The notes under the pieces are model-generated. The model did not search any database. It was not told the origin of the DNA and was given only the letters and a program-made list of their open reading frames with translations. Positions 55,437-63,700 of a stretch of 64,000 nt of DNA are shown in pieces. This stretch comes from Antrihabitans auranticaus (GTDB lineage: Bacteria; Actinomycetota; Actinomycetes; Mycobacteriales; Mycobacteriaceae). The stretch lies in the NCBI RefSeq assembly GCF_016481275.1, contig NZ_JAEMNW010000001.1, forward strand, positions 1 through 64,000, in the 5' to 3' direction. Position 1 is the stretch's first letter; every line of letters begins with the position of its first letter. A program made the translations under genes and the position numbers.

Positions 55437-56864
55437 ATGCGAAGGTTCCACGTCCTGGCGGTCCTTGCGTTCCTACTTGCGACTGCATTCCTGAGTGGTT
55501 GCGGCGGGCCCGACGATTCGGACTCCAACGTCCTGCGTGTGGGCACCGAGGGCACCTATGCACCATTCAGCTATCACGATCCCGAGACCGGCGAACTGAC
55601 CGGCTACGACGTCGAGGTCATCGAAGCGATCGCCGAAAAGCTGGATCGGCGAGTCGAGTTCGTGGAAAGCCCGTGGCGGTCGATCTTCAACAACCTCGAG
55701 GCCGACCGCTTCGACGTCGTCGCGAATCAGGTCTCGATCAACGAAGACCGCAAGGCGCGATACGACCTGACCGAGCCCTACGTGCAGACCGACGGCGTCA
55801 TCGTCGTCCGCGCCGACGACGACCGAATCAAGGGCGTCGAAGATCTGCGGGGCAAGGTCGCGGGCCAGACATCGACGAGTAACTGGGCCGATTCGGCACG
55901 CGGGGCCGGTGCCGAGGTCGAGGACGTCGAGGGCTTCACCGAGGCCGTTCAGATCCTCAAGGACGGCCGCATCGACTTCATCATCAACGACAACCTCGCC
56001 GTGCTGAACTACCTGGCGGGACATCCGGACAGCGGCCTGAAGACGGTCGGTGTCGTCGGGGAGCAGAGTTCCCAGGCGTTCGCGCTGCGCAAGAACAGCC
56101 CCCTGACCGCCGAGATCAACAAAGCCATCGAAGACATTCGAGCGGATGGCACGCTCGAGGAAATCGGCGCCGAGTACTTCAATCCGGAGCCCAAGAGTCC
56201 GCGCAGCACAACGAAACTGGTGCTGGACACGCTGTGGCCGTTGGCGAAATCGGCGTTCACAGGGACGATCCCGCTTACCGCGATCAGCTTCGTTGTCGGA
56301 TTGGTGATCGCACTGGGTGTCGCGCTTGCGCGTCTCTCGGCGATCGCGCCGCTGTCCTGGCTGGCCCGGATCTACATCTCGTTGATTCGTGGCACTCCGC
56401 TGCTGGTCCAGCTGTTCATCATCTTCTTCGCACTCCCCCAAGCCGGCATCACGATCGAACCGTTCCCCGCGGCTGTCGTCGCGTTCTCACTCAACGTGGG
56501 CGGCTACGCGGCAGAGATCATCCGTGCCGCGATCCTCAGCGTCCCGCGCGGGCAATGGGAGGCGGCCGAAACCATCGGCATGGGCTATCGGACGACACTG
56601 CAGCGGATCATCCTGCCCCAGGCACTGCGGACCGCTGTTCCCCCGTTGTCGAACACCCTGATCTCACTGGTGAAGGACACGTCCCTTGCGTCGACGATCC
56701 TCGTCACCGAGATTCTGCGAACCGCCCAGATCGCCGCCGCACCGAGTTTCGAATTCTTCGCCCTCTACGGCACTGCCGCTCTCTACTACTGGGTGATTTG
56801 CCTGGTGTTGTCGTTCGGCCAGGACAAGCTCGAACATCGACTGGATAGGTACATCGCGAAATGA
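55437..56864 (+). CDS. polar amino-acid ABC importer, fused binding protein and permease
   Basis: 475 residues. The lipoprotein signal ends at lipobox LSGC (Cys22). Residues about 30-250 are a family 3 solute-binding domain (LRVGTEGTYAPFSYHD, FDVVANQVSINEDRKARYD), and residues about 260-475 a permease with about five helices and the ABC-coupling motif EAAETIGMGYRTTLQRIILPQA. The binding domain resembles cystine-type (TcyA/FliY) proteins, so cystine or a related amino acid is the best guess. Operon with the ATPase through an ATGA overlap. Start ATG at 55437. Confidence 0.9.
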   Translation: MRRFHVLAVLAFLLATAFLSGCGGPDDSDSNVLRVGTEGTYAPFSYHDPETGELTGYDVEVIEAIAEKLDRRVEFVESPWRSIFNNLEADRFDVVANQVSINEDRKARYDLTEPYVQTDGVIVVRADDDRIKGVEDLRGKVAGQTSTSNWADSARGAGAEVEDVEGFTEAVQILKDGRIDFIINDNLAVLNYLAGHPDSGLKTVGVVGEQSSQAFALRKNSPLTAEINKAIEDIRADGTLEEIGAEYFNPEPKSPRSTTKLVLDTLWPLAKSAFTGTIPLTAISFVVGLVIALGVALARLSAIAPLSWLARIYISLIRGTPLLVQLFIIFFALPQAGITIEPFPAAVVAFSLNVGGYAAEIIRAAILSVPRGQWEAAETIGMGYRTTLQRIILPQALRTAVPPLSNTLISLVKDTSLASTILVTEILRTAQIAAAPSFEFFALYGTAALYYWVICLVLSFGQDKLEHRLDRYIAK

Positions 56865-57652
56865 CGAGCAACGAGCATGTGACGAGCGCCGACGCCCGAC
56901 CGCTGATCGAAGCCACCGGCATCACGAAATCGTTCGGTGACAACAAGGTGCTGCGCGGTATCGACATCAAGGTGCCGCGCGGTTCGGTCACCACGATCAT
57001 CGGGCCGTCGGGTTCGGGCAAGACGACGCTGCTGCGTGCGCTCAACGCGCTGGATGCTCCAGACGGGGGCGTCGTCCGGGTGGGTGATGTGGAGATCGAC
57101 TTCGCCACCAAACCCAGCAGGGCCGCGCTCGGGAAGTATCGCGCGCAGAGCGCATTCGTCTTTCAGTCGCACAATCTCTTTCCGCACAAGACGGCGATCG
57201 AGAACCTCGCCGAAGGACCGATCGTCGTGCAGCGGCGGCCGAAAGACGAGGTGTACGCAGAGGCACGCGAACTGCTCGAACGAGTCGGGTTGGGACACAA
57301 GGAAGATGCGTATCCGAGTCAGCTTTCGGGCGGGCAGCAGCAACGCGTCGGCATCGCTCGCGCCTTGGCGCTACGGCCGAAGCTGATCCTCTTCGACGAA
57401 CCCACTTCGGCCCTCGACCCGGAACTGGTCGGCGAAGTGCTGAAGGTCATCAAAGACCTCGCGTCGAGCGGTTGGACCCTGGTGGTCGTCACGCACGAAC
57501 TTCAGTTCGCGCGTCAAGTTGCCGATCAGGTGCTGTTCACCGACGGAGGGCTGGTCGTCGAGACGGGCCCGCCAGCCGAGGTGATCGGCAACCCGAAACA
57601 TGAACGCACGCGCCGGTTCTTGGACCGGATTCTGAACCCCCTGGACGATTGA
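56861..57652 (+). CDS. polar amino-acid ABC transporter ATP-binding protein
   Basis: 263-residue ATPase for the preceding fused importer. Walker A GPSGSGKTT, Q-loop FQSHNLFPHKTAIENL, signature LSGGQQQRVGIARAL, Walker B LILFDEPTSALDPE and the H-loop VVTHELQFARQ are all present. It overlaps the upstream gene by 4 bp. With one fused SBP-permease this makes a two-gene importer. Confidence 0.93.
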   Translation: MTSNEHVTSADARPLIEATGITKSFGDNKVLRGIDIKVPRGSVTTIIGPSGSGKTTLLRALNALDAPDGGVVRVGDVEIDFATKPSRAALGKYRAQSAFVFQSHNLFPHKTAIENLAEGPIVVQRRPKDEVYAEARELLERVGLGHKEDAYPSQLSGGQQQRVGIARALALRPKLILFDEPTSALDPELVGEVLKVIKDLASSGWTLVVVTHELQFARQVADQVLFTDGGLVVETGPPAEVIGNPKHERTRRFLDRILNPLDD

Positions 57653-57687
57653 GCCAGTCCGCAACGCGCATCGCACGAGACTGAAGC

Positions 57688-57712
57688 ATTTCGCCCGGAT
57701 TCCGGGAGAAAT
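57688..57712. terminator. bidirectional terminator between ABC ATPase and RHH gene
   Basis: ATTTC-g-CCCGG-att-CCGGG-a-GAAAT is a symmetrical hairpin between convergent genes, with short A/T ends on both sides. It can serve both strands. Confidence 0.55.
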
Positions 57713-57727
57713 AGTTCCGTCCCTCCC

Positions 57728-57880
57728 TCACTTCACTTTTCGACCGGCCTGGTCCAGCGCCAACCGCAGGGCGTATTCGATTTGCGAGTTGACGCTGCGC
57801 AGGTCGTCGGCCGCCCACTTCGCGAGAGCGTCGTGGACGGCCGGATCGAGCCGCAGCAGAATCTTCTTACGCTCAGGCAT
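57728..57880 (-). CDS. small ribbon-helix-helix protein (Arc-like)
   Basis: 50 residues. MPERKKILLRLDPAVHDALA is a typical beta-strand plus first helix of a ribbon-helix-helix domain, then WAADDLRSVNSQIEYALRLAL is the second helix region seen in Arc/HicB-type proteins. It should bind DNA as a dimer. It lies 11 bp after the SPFH gene and is probably cotranscribed with it; the palindrome in front of that gene is a candidate target. Pairing of SPFH with a small RHH gene recurs in actinobacteria as I recall. Confidence 0.8.
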   Translation of the reverse strand: MPERKKILLRLDPAVHDALAKWAADDLRSVNSQIEYALRLALDQAGRKVK

Positions 57881-57891
57881 GACTTTCCGGC

Positions 57892-58746
57892 TCAGCCATA
57901 GATCGTGCCGGTGTTGACGACGGGCTGTATCGCGCGGTCGCCGCAGAGCACGACCAGCAGGTTCGACACCATGGTCGCCTTGCGGTCTTCGTCGAGTTCG
58001 ACGACGCCTTGCTCGGCCAGTCTGTCGAGTGCGAGCCCGACCATGCCGACCGCACCTTCGACGATGCGGGTTCGCGCGGCAACCACCTGAGCGGCCTGCT
58101 GCCGGACGAGCATTGCTTGCGCGATTTCCGGCGCGTATGCGAGGTGCGTGATCCGCGCCTCGAGAACTTCGACACCGGCGAGGTCGGTCCGGTCCCGGAG
58201 TTCGGTCGTCAACTCGCTCGCGACTTCGGCGCCGTCGCGCAAGCTGGTTCTGCCTTCTTCGTGCGAGTCGTACGGGTGCGTCGTCGCCAAATGCCGGACG
58301 GCGGCCTCGGACTGAATCGCGATGTACTCCTCGTAGTCGTCGACCGCGAAGGCGGCCTTCCCGCTGTCGACCACTTTGTAGACGACGACCGCAGCGATCT
58401 CGACGGGGTTGCCGTCGGCATCGTTGACTTTCAGCTTTGCAGTCTCGAAGTTGCGCACTCGCAATGTGATTCGCCGCTTCATTGTCAGCGGAACCACCCA
58501 CTGGAACCCTGCGTCACTGACCGACCCGATGTAGCGGCCGAAGAACTGAATCACCCGAGATTCGTTCGGGTTGATGATCGTGAAGCCGGTCGTGAGCAAC
58601 AGCAGGATCACGTCGAGGACGATCGCCGCAACCAGCAGAAGAGGGCTGCGCAACGCGATTGCCGGCACGAACGCCGCGATGCCGACAACGAGCAAAACCA
58701 ACAAGACCACGAACCCGTTGGCACGAAATGCCTGTCGTTCCATCAT
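57892..58746 (-). CDS. SPFH/Band 7 domain membrane protein
   Basis: 284 residues. Two membrane segments (about residues 10-30 and 34-54) followed by an SPFH domain (FTIINPNESRVIQFFGRYIG ... VNDADGNPVEIAAVVVYKV) and a helical C-terminal region (EVLEARITHLAYAPEIAQAMLVRQQ). Such proteins form oligomeric scaffolds in membrane microdomains and often regulate proteases or transporters. AAGGAG favours the ATG at 58743 over 58746. Operon with the RHH gene; preceded by a GTGATATCAC palindrome over the likely transcription start. Confidence 0.88.
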   Translation of the reverse strand: MMERQAFRANGFVVLLVLLVVGIAAFVPAIALRSPLLLVAAIVLDVILLLLTTGFTIINPNESRVIQFFGRYIGSVSDAGFQWVVPLTMKRRITLRVRNFETAKLKVNDADGNPVEIAAVVVYKVVDSGKAAFAVDDYEEYIAIQSEAAVRHLATTHPYDSHEEGRTSLRDGAEVASELTTELRDRTDLAGVEVLEARITHLAYAPEIAQAMLVRQQAAQVVAARTRIVEGAVGMVGLALDRLAEQGVVELDEDRKATMVSNLLVVLCGDRAIQPVVNTGTIYG

Positions 58747-58764
58747 GCTCTCCTTGCTATCGAA

Positions 58765-58781
58765 GTGATATCACAATAGTA
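58765..58781 (-). promoter_or_regulatory. promoter and palindromic operator of the SPFH-RHH operon
   Basis: On the minus strand, TACTAT (58776-58781) is a good -10, and GTGATATCAC (58765-58774), a perfect 10-bp palindrome, covers the predicted transcription start. RHH proteins bind short palindromes of this kind, so autoregulation by the 50-residue protein is likely but unproven. Confidence 0.5.
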
Positions 58782-58871
58782 GCAGCACCAGACAGCCGTT
58801 CGGTTCAGAGCGAGTCAAACCCGTGAATCCGGGGACAGTCGCTGACAGTGTCGCGGTATCCCTCGAACCTG

Positions 58872-58893
58872 TTCGGGCACCTGGTGTTCCGAA
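58872..58893 (+). promoter_or_regulatory. inverted repeat in metN leader
   Basis: TTCGG-g-CACC-T-GGTG-tt-CCGAA forms a hairpin about 35 bp before the metN start. It does not fit the SAM-IV riboswitch consensus that controls methionine genes in many actinobacteria. It may be a protein-binding site or leader hairpin. Confidence 0.35.
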
Positions 58894-58925
58894 TCCATCA
58901 CCGCCGCACTAGGAGCCTGGCCCGC

Positions 58926-59933
58926 GTGATCGAAGTAAGCAATGTGACCAAGGCCTTCGGTCGTGGCAAGCACCGCGCAGTCGTGCTGGACGGAATCGAC
59001 TTCACGGTCCGGGCCGGCGAGATCTTTGCCGTCGTGGGCCCGAGCGGCGCAGGCAAGAGCACCCTCGCCCAATGCATCAATCTGCTCGAGCGCCCGACCA
59101 GTGGGTCGGTGATCGTCAACGGCGAAGAGTTGACGCACCTCAGCGATCGGAAGCTGCGAGTCGCGCGGCGCCGAATCGGCACGGTCTTTCAGGCGTCCAG
59201 CGTCCTGCAACGCCGCACTGCGGCGGAGAACATCGCGCTGCCACTGGAGTATCTCGGCGTCACCAGCGCCGAAGTGAAACGCCGCGTCGGCGAGTTGCTC
59301 GACCGTGTCGGCCTCTCGGATCGGGCCGGGCACTACCCCTTTCAACTCTCCGGGGGCCAGCGGCAACGAGTCGGGATCGCTCGCGCACTGGCTTTGCGAC
59401 CTTCTGTGCTCCTGTCCGACGAAGCGACGTCCGGGCTCGATCCACAGACGACGTCGTCGATGGTGGCGCTGCTGCGGGAACTTCGTGACGACCTCGACCT
59501 CGCCATCGTCTTCATCACCCACGAGATGGACACCGTCCTACAGGTTGCGGACTCGGCCGCCAGGCTGGAGCACGGCCGGATCACCGAAAGCGGTCGGCTC
59601 GCAGACCTTTTGATCGACCAGAGTTCTGCCCTCGGCGCAGAATTGCGACCGCGGCACCGCGACGCTGCTGCGCAGGCGGGCGACGACGTATGGAACCTCA
59701 CCTACGACTCGCCCAACGTTCCGGCCGACTGGATCACTCGTATATCGGCAGACCTCGGCGTTCCGGTGGCGTTGCTCGGGGCGGCCGTGCAACTGGTCGA
59801 CGGAGTCAGCGTCGGTAGTGCGACGATCGGAGTACCAGCGCATGCGAGCGCCACCCTGCCCGACCTTCTGACCCGGTACGGGCTCAGCGCCGGCACCTCT
59901 CCCAGCACGAGGGAATTGGCGGCAGTCGGATGA
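58926..59933 (+). CDS. metN: methionine ABC transporter ATP-binding protein
   Basis: 335-residue ATPase: Walker A GPSGAGKST, signature LSGGQRQRVGIARAL, Walker B VLLSDEATSGLDPQ, and a C-terminal ACT-like (NIL) domain from about residue 255 (VPADWITRISADLGVPVALL), which in MetN senses intracellular methionine and inhibits transport. The GTG at 58926 follows AGGAG by 10 bp. It is first in metN-metI-metQ, coupled to metI by a 4-bp overlap. Confidence 0.95.
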   Translation: MIEVSNVTKAFGRGKHRAVVLDGIDFTVRAGEIFAVVGPSGAGKSTLAQCINLLERPTSGSVIVNGEELTHLSDRKLRVARRRIGTVFQASSVLQRRTAAENIALPLEYLGVTSAEVKRRVGELLDRVGLSDRAGHYPFQLSGGQRQRVGIARALALRPSVLLSDEATSGLDPQTTSSMVALLRELRDDLDLAIVFITHEMDTVLQVADSAARLEHGRITESGRLADLLIDQSSALGAELRPRHRDAAAQAGDDVWNLTYDSPNVPADWITRISADLGVPVALLGAAVQLVDGVSVGSATIGVPAHASATLPDLLTRYGLSAGTSPSTRELAAVG

Positions 59934-60637
59934 GCGCGACACAGGTTCTGGCGGCGAAGGTACCCGTCGAAGAGCTTCCCGCACTGCTGATTCCCGCGTT
60001 TCTCGACACCTTGACGATGGTCGGAATTGTCATGGCGGTTGTGGTTTTGGTAGGCATTCCGCTAGGTGCGATCGTGCACAACCTCGGGCCGGGCGGATTG
60101 TTCGAGAACCGCGCGATACACACACCGGTGAGCTGGCTGATCAGCGTCGGGCGGTCGCTGCCGTTCCTCATCTTGATGGCATCGATCGTGCCGTTCACCC
60201 GCTTCGTCACCGGCACGAACATCGGCATCGCAGCTGCGGTGGTCCCGATGTCGATCGCGGGGATCGCGTTCTTCACCCGGATTGTCGAGAACTCGCTGCG
60301 CTCGGTACCGCCGTCGGTCGTGCAGCTCGCCCGCGCATCCGGCGGATCGAACATCCAGATCATCCGCACTGCCCAACTGGGCGAGGCCGTCCCGGCAATT
60401 CTCGGCGGCCTGACGATCAACACCATCGCGATGATCGAATACTCGGCCATTGCGGGAACGATCGGTGCGGGTGGGATCGGTTACGTCGCAGTGACTTACG
60501 GCTACCAGCGCTTCGATCAGACCGTCATGGTCGCGACCATCGTCATCCTCGTGGCCACCGCGGTGGTCGTTCAACTGATCGGCGATCTCGCCGTCAAGCT
60601 CACCACCCCACACCTGCGTTTCCGGCTCGCCCGGTAA
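59930..60637 (+). CDS. metI: methionine ABC transporter permease
   Basis: 235-residue permease with five membrane segments and the MetI motifs GRSLPFLILMASIVPFTR and EYSAIAGTIGAGGIGYVA. The coupling segment is VVQLARASGGSNIQIIRTAQLGEAVPAI. Start overlaps metN (ATGA). Forms a homodimer with two MetN. Confidence 0.95.
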   Translation: MSATQVLAAKVPVEELPALLIPAFLDTLTMVGIVMAVVVLVGIPLGAIVHNLGPGGLFENRAIHTPVSWLISVGRSLPFLILMASIVPFTRFVTGTNIGIAAAVVPMSIAGIAFFTRIVENSLRSVPPSVVQLARASGGSNIQIIRTAQLGEAVPAILGGLTINTIAMIEYSAIAGTIGAGGIGYVAVTYGYQRFDQTVMVATIVILVATAVVVQLIGDLAVKLTTPHLRFRLAR

Positions 60638-60665
60638 TGCGAATACACCGAATCAGGAGCAGCAC

Positions 60666-61553
60666 ATGAGCACGACCAACGACGCCGACCACGGCTTCGA
60701 GCTGAAGAAACGAAAGAAGTGGCCGATCTTCGCGGCGGTCGGCGTTCTGGCCGTCGCCGCATTCGGCGCCAAGTTCGCGTTCTTCGGCGACAAACAATCC
60801 GCGAACGAAATCGACGGCGCCACACTCGTCATTGCCACTGCCGAAGGGAACGCCTCCGAGCAGGCACTGATCAATTTCGTCGCGGCGGAAGTCGCCCCGA
60901 AGTACGGCATTACGGTCGAGTTCCGGGGCCTCGCCGACAGCAACACGATCAACCGCGCTGTCAGTGAAGGCGAAGTCGCGGGCACGATCTACCAGCACAA
61001 GCTGTGGCTCTCACAGGTGCTCGAGTCCAACCCGGACTTCAAGGAACAAGCCGCCACGCCCGTTTTCCGCTGGGGCTTCGGGCTCTGGTCCGACAAGTAC
61101 AGCGACGTCTCCCAGATTCCGGACGGCGGGACGATCTCCCTCTACTCGGATCCGGCGAACGAGGCGCAGGGCCTGTGGCTGCTCGAGCGAGCGGGTCTGA
61201 TCACGCTCGATCCGTCAGTCGACAAATGGAGCGCAACCCAGGCCGACATCGTCGCGAATCCGAAGAACCTGAAGTTCACGCTCCTGGACTTCGGTGCCCA
61301 GTCGCGCGCCCTGCCGGACCTCGATGCGGCAGTCGGCTACACCGAGTACTACCTCGCCGCGCAAATCCCGATCGAGAAGCAGATCTTCGCCCCGGCCGCA
61401 CCGGACGAGTTCGCAGGCCAACTCACCATCGGTTCGGATTGGGCGGAAACCGACAACATCAAAGCCCTCGTCGAGGCGTTCAAGGATCCCGCTGTGCAGC
61501 AGTTCCTTGCGACGGATCCCACAGTGAAGGGAATTCTGCTCCCACTCGGCTGA
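60666..61553 (+). CDS. metQ: methionine-binding protein, NLPA family, membrane-anchored
   Basis: 295 residues of the NLPA/MetQ family: TAEGNASEQALINFVAAEVAPKYGITV, RAVSEGEVAGTIYQHKLWL, and ISLYSDPANEAQGLWLLERAGLITL. Unlike most MetQ proteins it has no lipobox cysteine; instead a single hydrophobic helix (about residues 21-40) after a basic cytoplasmic N-terminus anchors it. AGGAG lies 6 bp before the ATG. Third gene of the MetNIQ importer. Confidence 0.92.
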   Translation: MSTTNDADHGFELKKRKKWPIFAAVGVLAVAAFGAKFAFFGDKQSANEIDGATLVIATAEGNASEQALINFVAAEVAPKYGITVEFRGLADSNTINRAVSEGEVAGTIYQHKLWLSQVLESNPDFKEQAATPVFRWGFGLWSDKYSDVSQIPDGGTISLYSDPANEAQGLWLLERAGLITLDPSVDKWSATQADIVANPKNLKFTLLDFGAQSRALPDLDAAVGYTEYYLAAQIPIEKQIFAPAAPDEFAGQLTIGSDWAETDNIKALVEAFKDPAVQQFLATDPTVKGILLPLG

Positions 61554-61568
61554 CCCTCTGCGAAGCCA

Positions 61569-62648
61569 CTATCGTCGACGGACTCGCGCCAGCACGTGCT
61601 CGGTGAACTCACTGGTCGACGCCAAGCCACCAAGGTCGGCGGTGGCTGTGCCCGCCTCGAATGTCGCAGCCACCGCACCTTCGATTCGCCCTGCCGCGCG
61701 TCCCAGCACAGGCTCTTTCCGTTGCTCGCCCAGCCAGCGCAGCAACATGGCCGCGGAGAGAATCAGCGCTGTCGGGTTGGCCCGGTTTCGGCCGGCGATG
61801 GTCGGCGCGGCACCGTGCGCGGCTTGCGCCATGGCCTGTGTCTCGGAGCAGTTCAGCGACGCCGCGGTACCCAGCGAGCCGCTCAACTCCCCCGCCAGGT
61901 CCGACAGGATGTCGCCGAAGAGGTTCTCGGTCACGACCACGTCGAAATCGGAACCACACCGAACGAGGTGGGCCGCCATCGCGTCGACGTGCTCGTCGGT
62001 GACCTTCACGTCCGGATACGAGCGCCCCACATCGCGGCACGCGTCGCGGAACAATCCTGTCGTCAGCGGTAGCACGTTGGCCTTGTGCACGATCGTGACG
62101 TGCTTGCGCCGACTCTGCGCAAGCCGAAAGGCTGTGTGCGCGATCCGTTCCGACGCCAGGCGCGTGACGACGCCGACCGACATCGCGACATCGGGTGTCG
62201 GCTGAAACTCTCCCGATCCGGCGAACATGTTGCGGTCGGCGTACAGCCCCTCGCTGTTCTCGCGGACGATCACGAGGTCCATATCGTGTGCCACCGATCG
62301 CACACCGGCGAAGGCACGCGCTGGGCGGATGTTGGCGAACAACCCGAACCGCTTCCGGATCAGTCCACCCGGCGGCGGACCGATCCGGTGCTCGGCGGAG
62401 TACGAAGCACTGTCGTGCGGTCCGAGTATCCATCCGTCGACCTGGTCGAGAGCGTTCAAGGTCTCGTCAGACAGCGGCGCGCCATGCGCATCGATCGCCT
62501 TGTGCCCCATGAGAAGCGGCACCCACTCGACCGCAAGAGCGCCGACGGCAGCGACTGCCTCGTCGACCACACGCTGCGTGGCGGGAACGATTTCATGACC
62601 GATGCCGTCGCCTTCGATCAGGCCGAGCCGCGAGGGATTCACAGCCAC
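61569..62648 (-). CDS. isocitrate/isopropylmalate dehydrogenase family protein
   Basis: About 359 residues of the beta-decarboxylating NAD(P)-dependent dehydrogenase family: IEGDGIGHEIVPATQRV, VRENSEGLYADRNMF, IVHKANVLPLTTGLFRD, VVVTENLFGDILSDLAGELSGSLG. The REN-EG substrate loop is closer to isocitrate/homoisocitrate enzymes than to isopropylmalate dehydrogenases, but substrate cannot be settled. Start is GTG at 62648 or 62642. Divergent from the 2H phosphoesterase. Confidence 0.88.
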   Translation of the reverse strand: MAVNPSRLGLIEGDGIGHEIVPATQRVVDEAVAAVGALAVEWVPLLMGHKAIDAHGAPLSDETLNALDQVDGWILGPHDSASYSAEHRIGPPPGGLIRKRFGLFANIRPARAFAGVRSVAHDMDLVIVRENSEGLYADRNMFAGSGEFQPTPDVAMSVGVVTRLASERIAHTAFRLAQSRRKHVTIVHKANVLPLTTGLFRDACRDVGRSYPDVKVTDEHVDAMAAHLVRCGSDFDVVVTENLFGDILSDLAGELSGSLGTAASLNCSETQAMAQAAHGAAPTIAGRNRANPTALILSAAMLLRWLGEQRKEPVLGRAAGRIEGAVAATFEAGTATADLGGLASTSEFTEHVLARVRRR

Positions 62649-62665
62649 ATCAGTACCATGCCAGC

Positions 62666-63166
62666 ATGGTTCAGTCGGTAGAGCTGTTGCTCGACGACAC
62701 CGCCGAAGCCGCGATTCGACGGCAATGGCGCATGCTCGCGGACGCCGGATTGCCGAGTCAGCAGCCACACCACCGGCCGCACGTCACGCTGTCTGTCGCG
62801 AGCGAGATCTGGCCCAGGATCGAGAAGCAACTTCGTGAGGTCGACTTCGTACCCTTTCCGATCGACATAGGAGCTGTCACCGTCTTCGGTGGCAAGCGGC
62901 CGGTGCTCGTTCGATCGGTCATCGCATCCGACAACCTGCTCGGGTTGCACCGCCGCGTTCACGACGCGCTCGCCGAATGCCCCGGAACCGCAGCCAACCT
63001 GTCGCCCGGACATTGGACGCCGCACGTCACCCTCGCGCGCCGGCTGCAACCGGACCAACTCGGCGAGGCGATCCGAGCGGTTCTTCGCGAACGCGACATC
63101 GCGGCGACGGCGGTCGGCCTCCGCCGCTGGGACGGCGACCGACGCGCCGAATGGTCCATTACGTGA
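62666..63166 (+). CDS. 2H phosphoesterase / 2'-5' RNA ligase-like protein
   Basis: 166 residues with two HxT motifs, HRPHVTLS and HWTPHVTLA, about 90 residues apart, the hallmark of 2H phosphoesterases acting on 2',3'-cyclic or 2'-5' phosphodiesters. The ATG at 62666 has a -10-like TACCAT 7 bp upstream and may be leaderless. RNA or nucleotide substrate unknown. Located upstream of thioredoxin in the same direction. Confidence 0.88.
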   Translation: MVQSVELLLDDTAEAAIRRQWRMLADAGLPSQQPHHRPHVTLSVASEIWPRIEKQLREVDFVPFPIDIGAVTVFGGKRPVLVRSVIASDNLLGLHRRVHDALAECPGTAANLSPGHWTPHVTLARRLQPDQLGEAIRAVLRERDIAATAVGLRRWDGDRRAEWSIT

Positions 63167-63231
63167 GCCCTGGAAGATTTGGAATACCCGCAGCGTTAGA
63201 TGAAAAGACAAACACGAGCGAAAGGATCGCA

Positions 63232-63603
63232 GTGGCTACACAGACTCTGACCCAGGAGAACTTCGACGAGACCATCACCGGAAGCGACGTGGTTCTCGTC
63301 GACTTCTGGGCGAGCTGGTGCGGACCGTGTCGCCAATTTGCGCCGACGTTCGAGAAGTCGTCGGAGAGTCACCCCGACGTCGTGCACGGCAAGGTCGATA
63401 CCGAGGCCGAGCAAGGGTTGGCGTCGGCGGCGAACATCCGCTCGATTCCGACCATCATGGCGTTCCGTGAGGGCGTACTCGTCTTTGCCCAGCCCGGCGC
63501 CCTTCCCGCCCCAGCGCTCGAGGACCTCATCACGCAGGTGAAGGCCCTCGATATGGACGACGTCCGCCGTCAGCTCGCCGACCAAGAGGCCGCCTCAAAA
63601 TAA
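63232..63603 (+). CDS. thioredoxin
   Basis: 123-residue thioredoxin with the redox motif WASWCGPCRQF and the cis-proline region IRSIPTIMAFREGV. The fold is complete, with a C-terminal helical extension (DMDDVRRQLADQEAASK) slightly longer than E. coli thioredoxin. GTG at 63232 follows AAAGGA by 5 bp; upstream in-frame sequence is the shadow of the previous gene. Cytoplasmic disulfide reductase, specific partners unknown. Confidence 0.93.
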   Translation: MATQTLTQENFDETITGSDVVLVDFWASWCGPCRQFAPTFEKSSESHPDVVHGKVDTEAEQGLASAANIRSIPTIMAFREGVLVFAQPGALPAPALEDLITQVKALDMDDVRRQLADQEAASK

Positions 63604-63700
63604 GCGCAAAGAATCTCCGGATCGTTGTCGAAACAGCTGGGTATCGTTCGACGCGTCAGTGAGGCCGACACCACGGCTCATTCACGAAGGGGAGATTGCG

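Noticed and set aside
58868-58876. A second LexA-like site (TCGAAC close to GTTCG)
   Set aside because: The half-sites are only 2 bp apart instead of 4, and the second half is incomplete.
58782-58925. SAM-IV or other SAM riboswitch before metN
   Set aside because: None of the conserved core (for example GGCAACC) is present; only a modest inverted repeat is seen.
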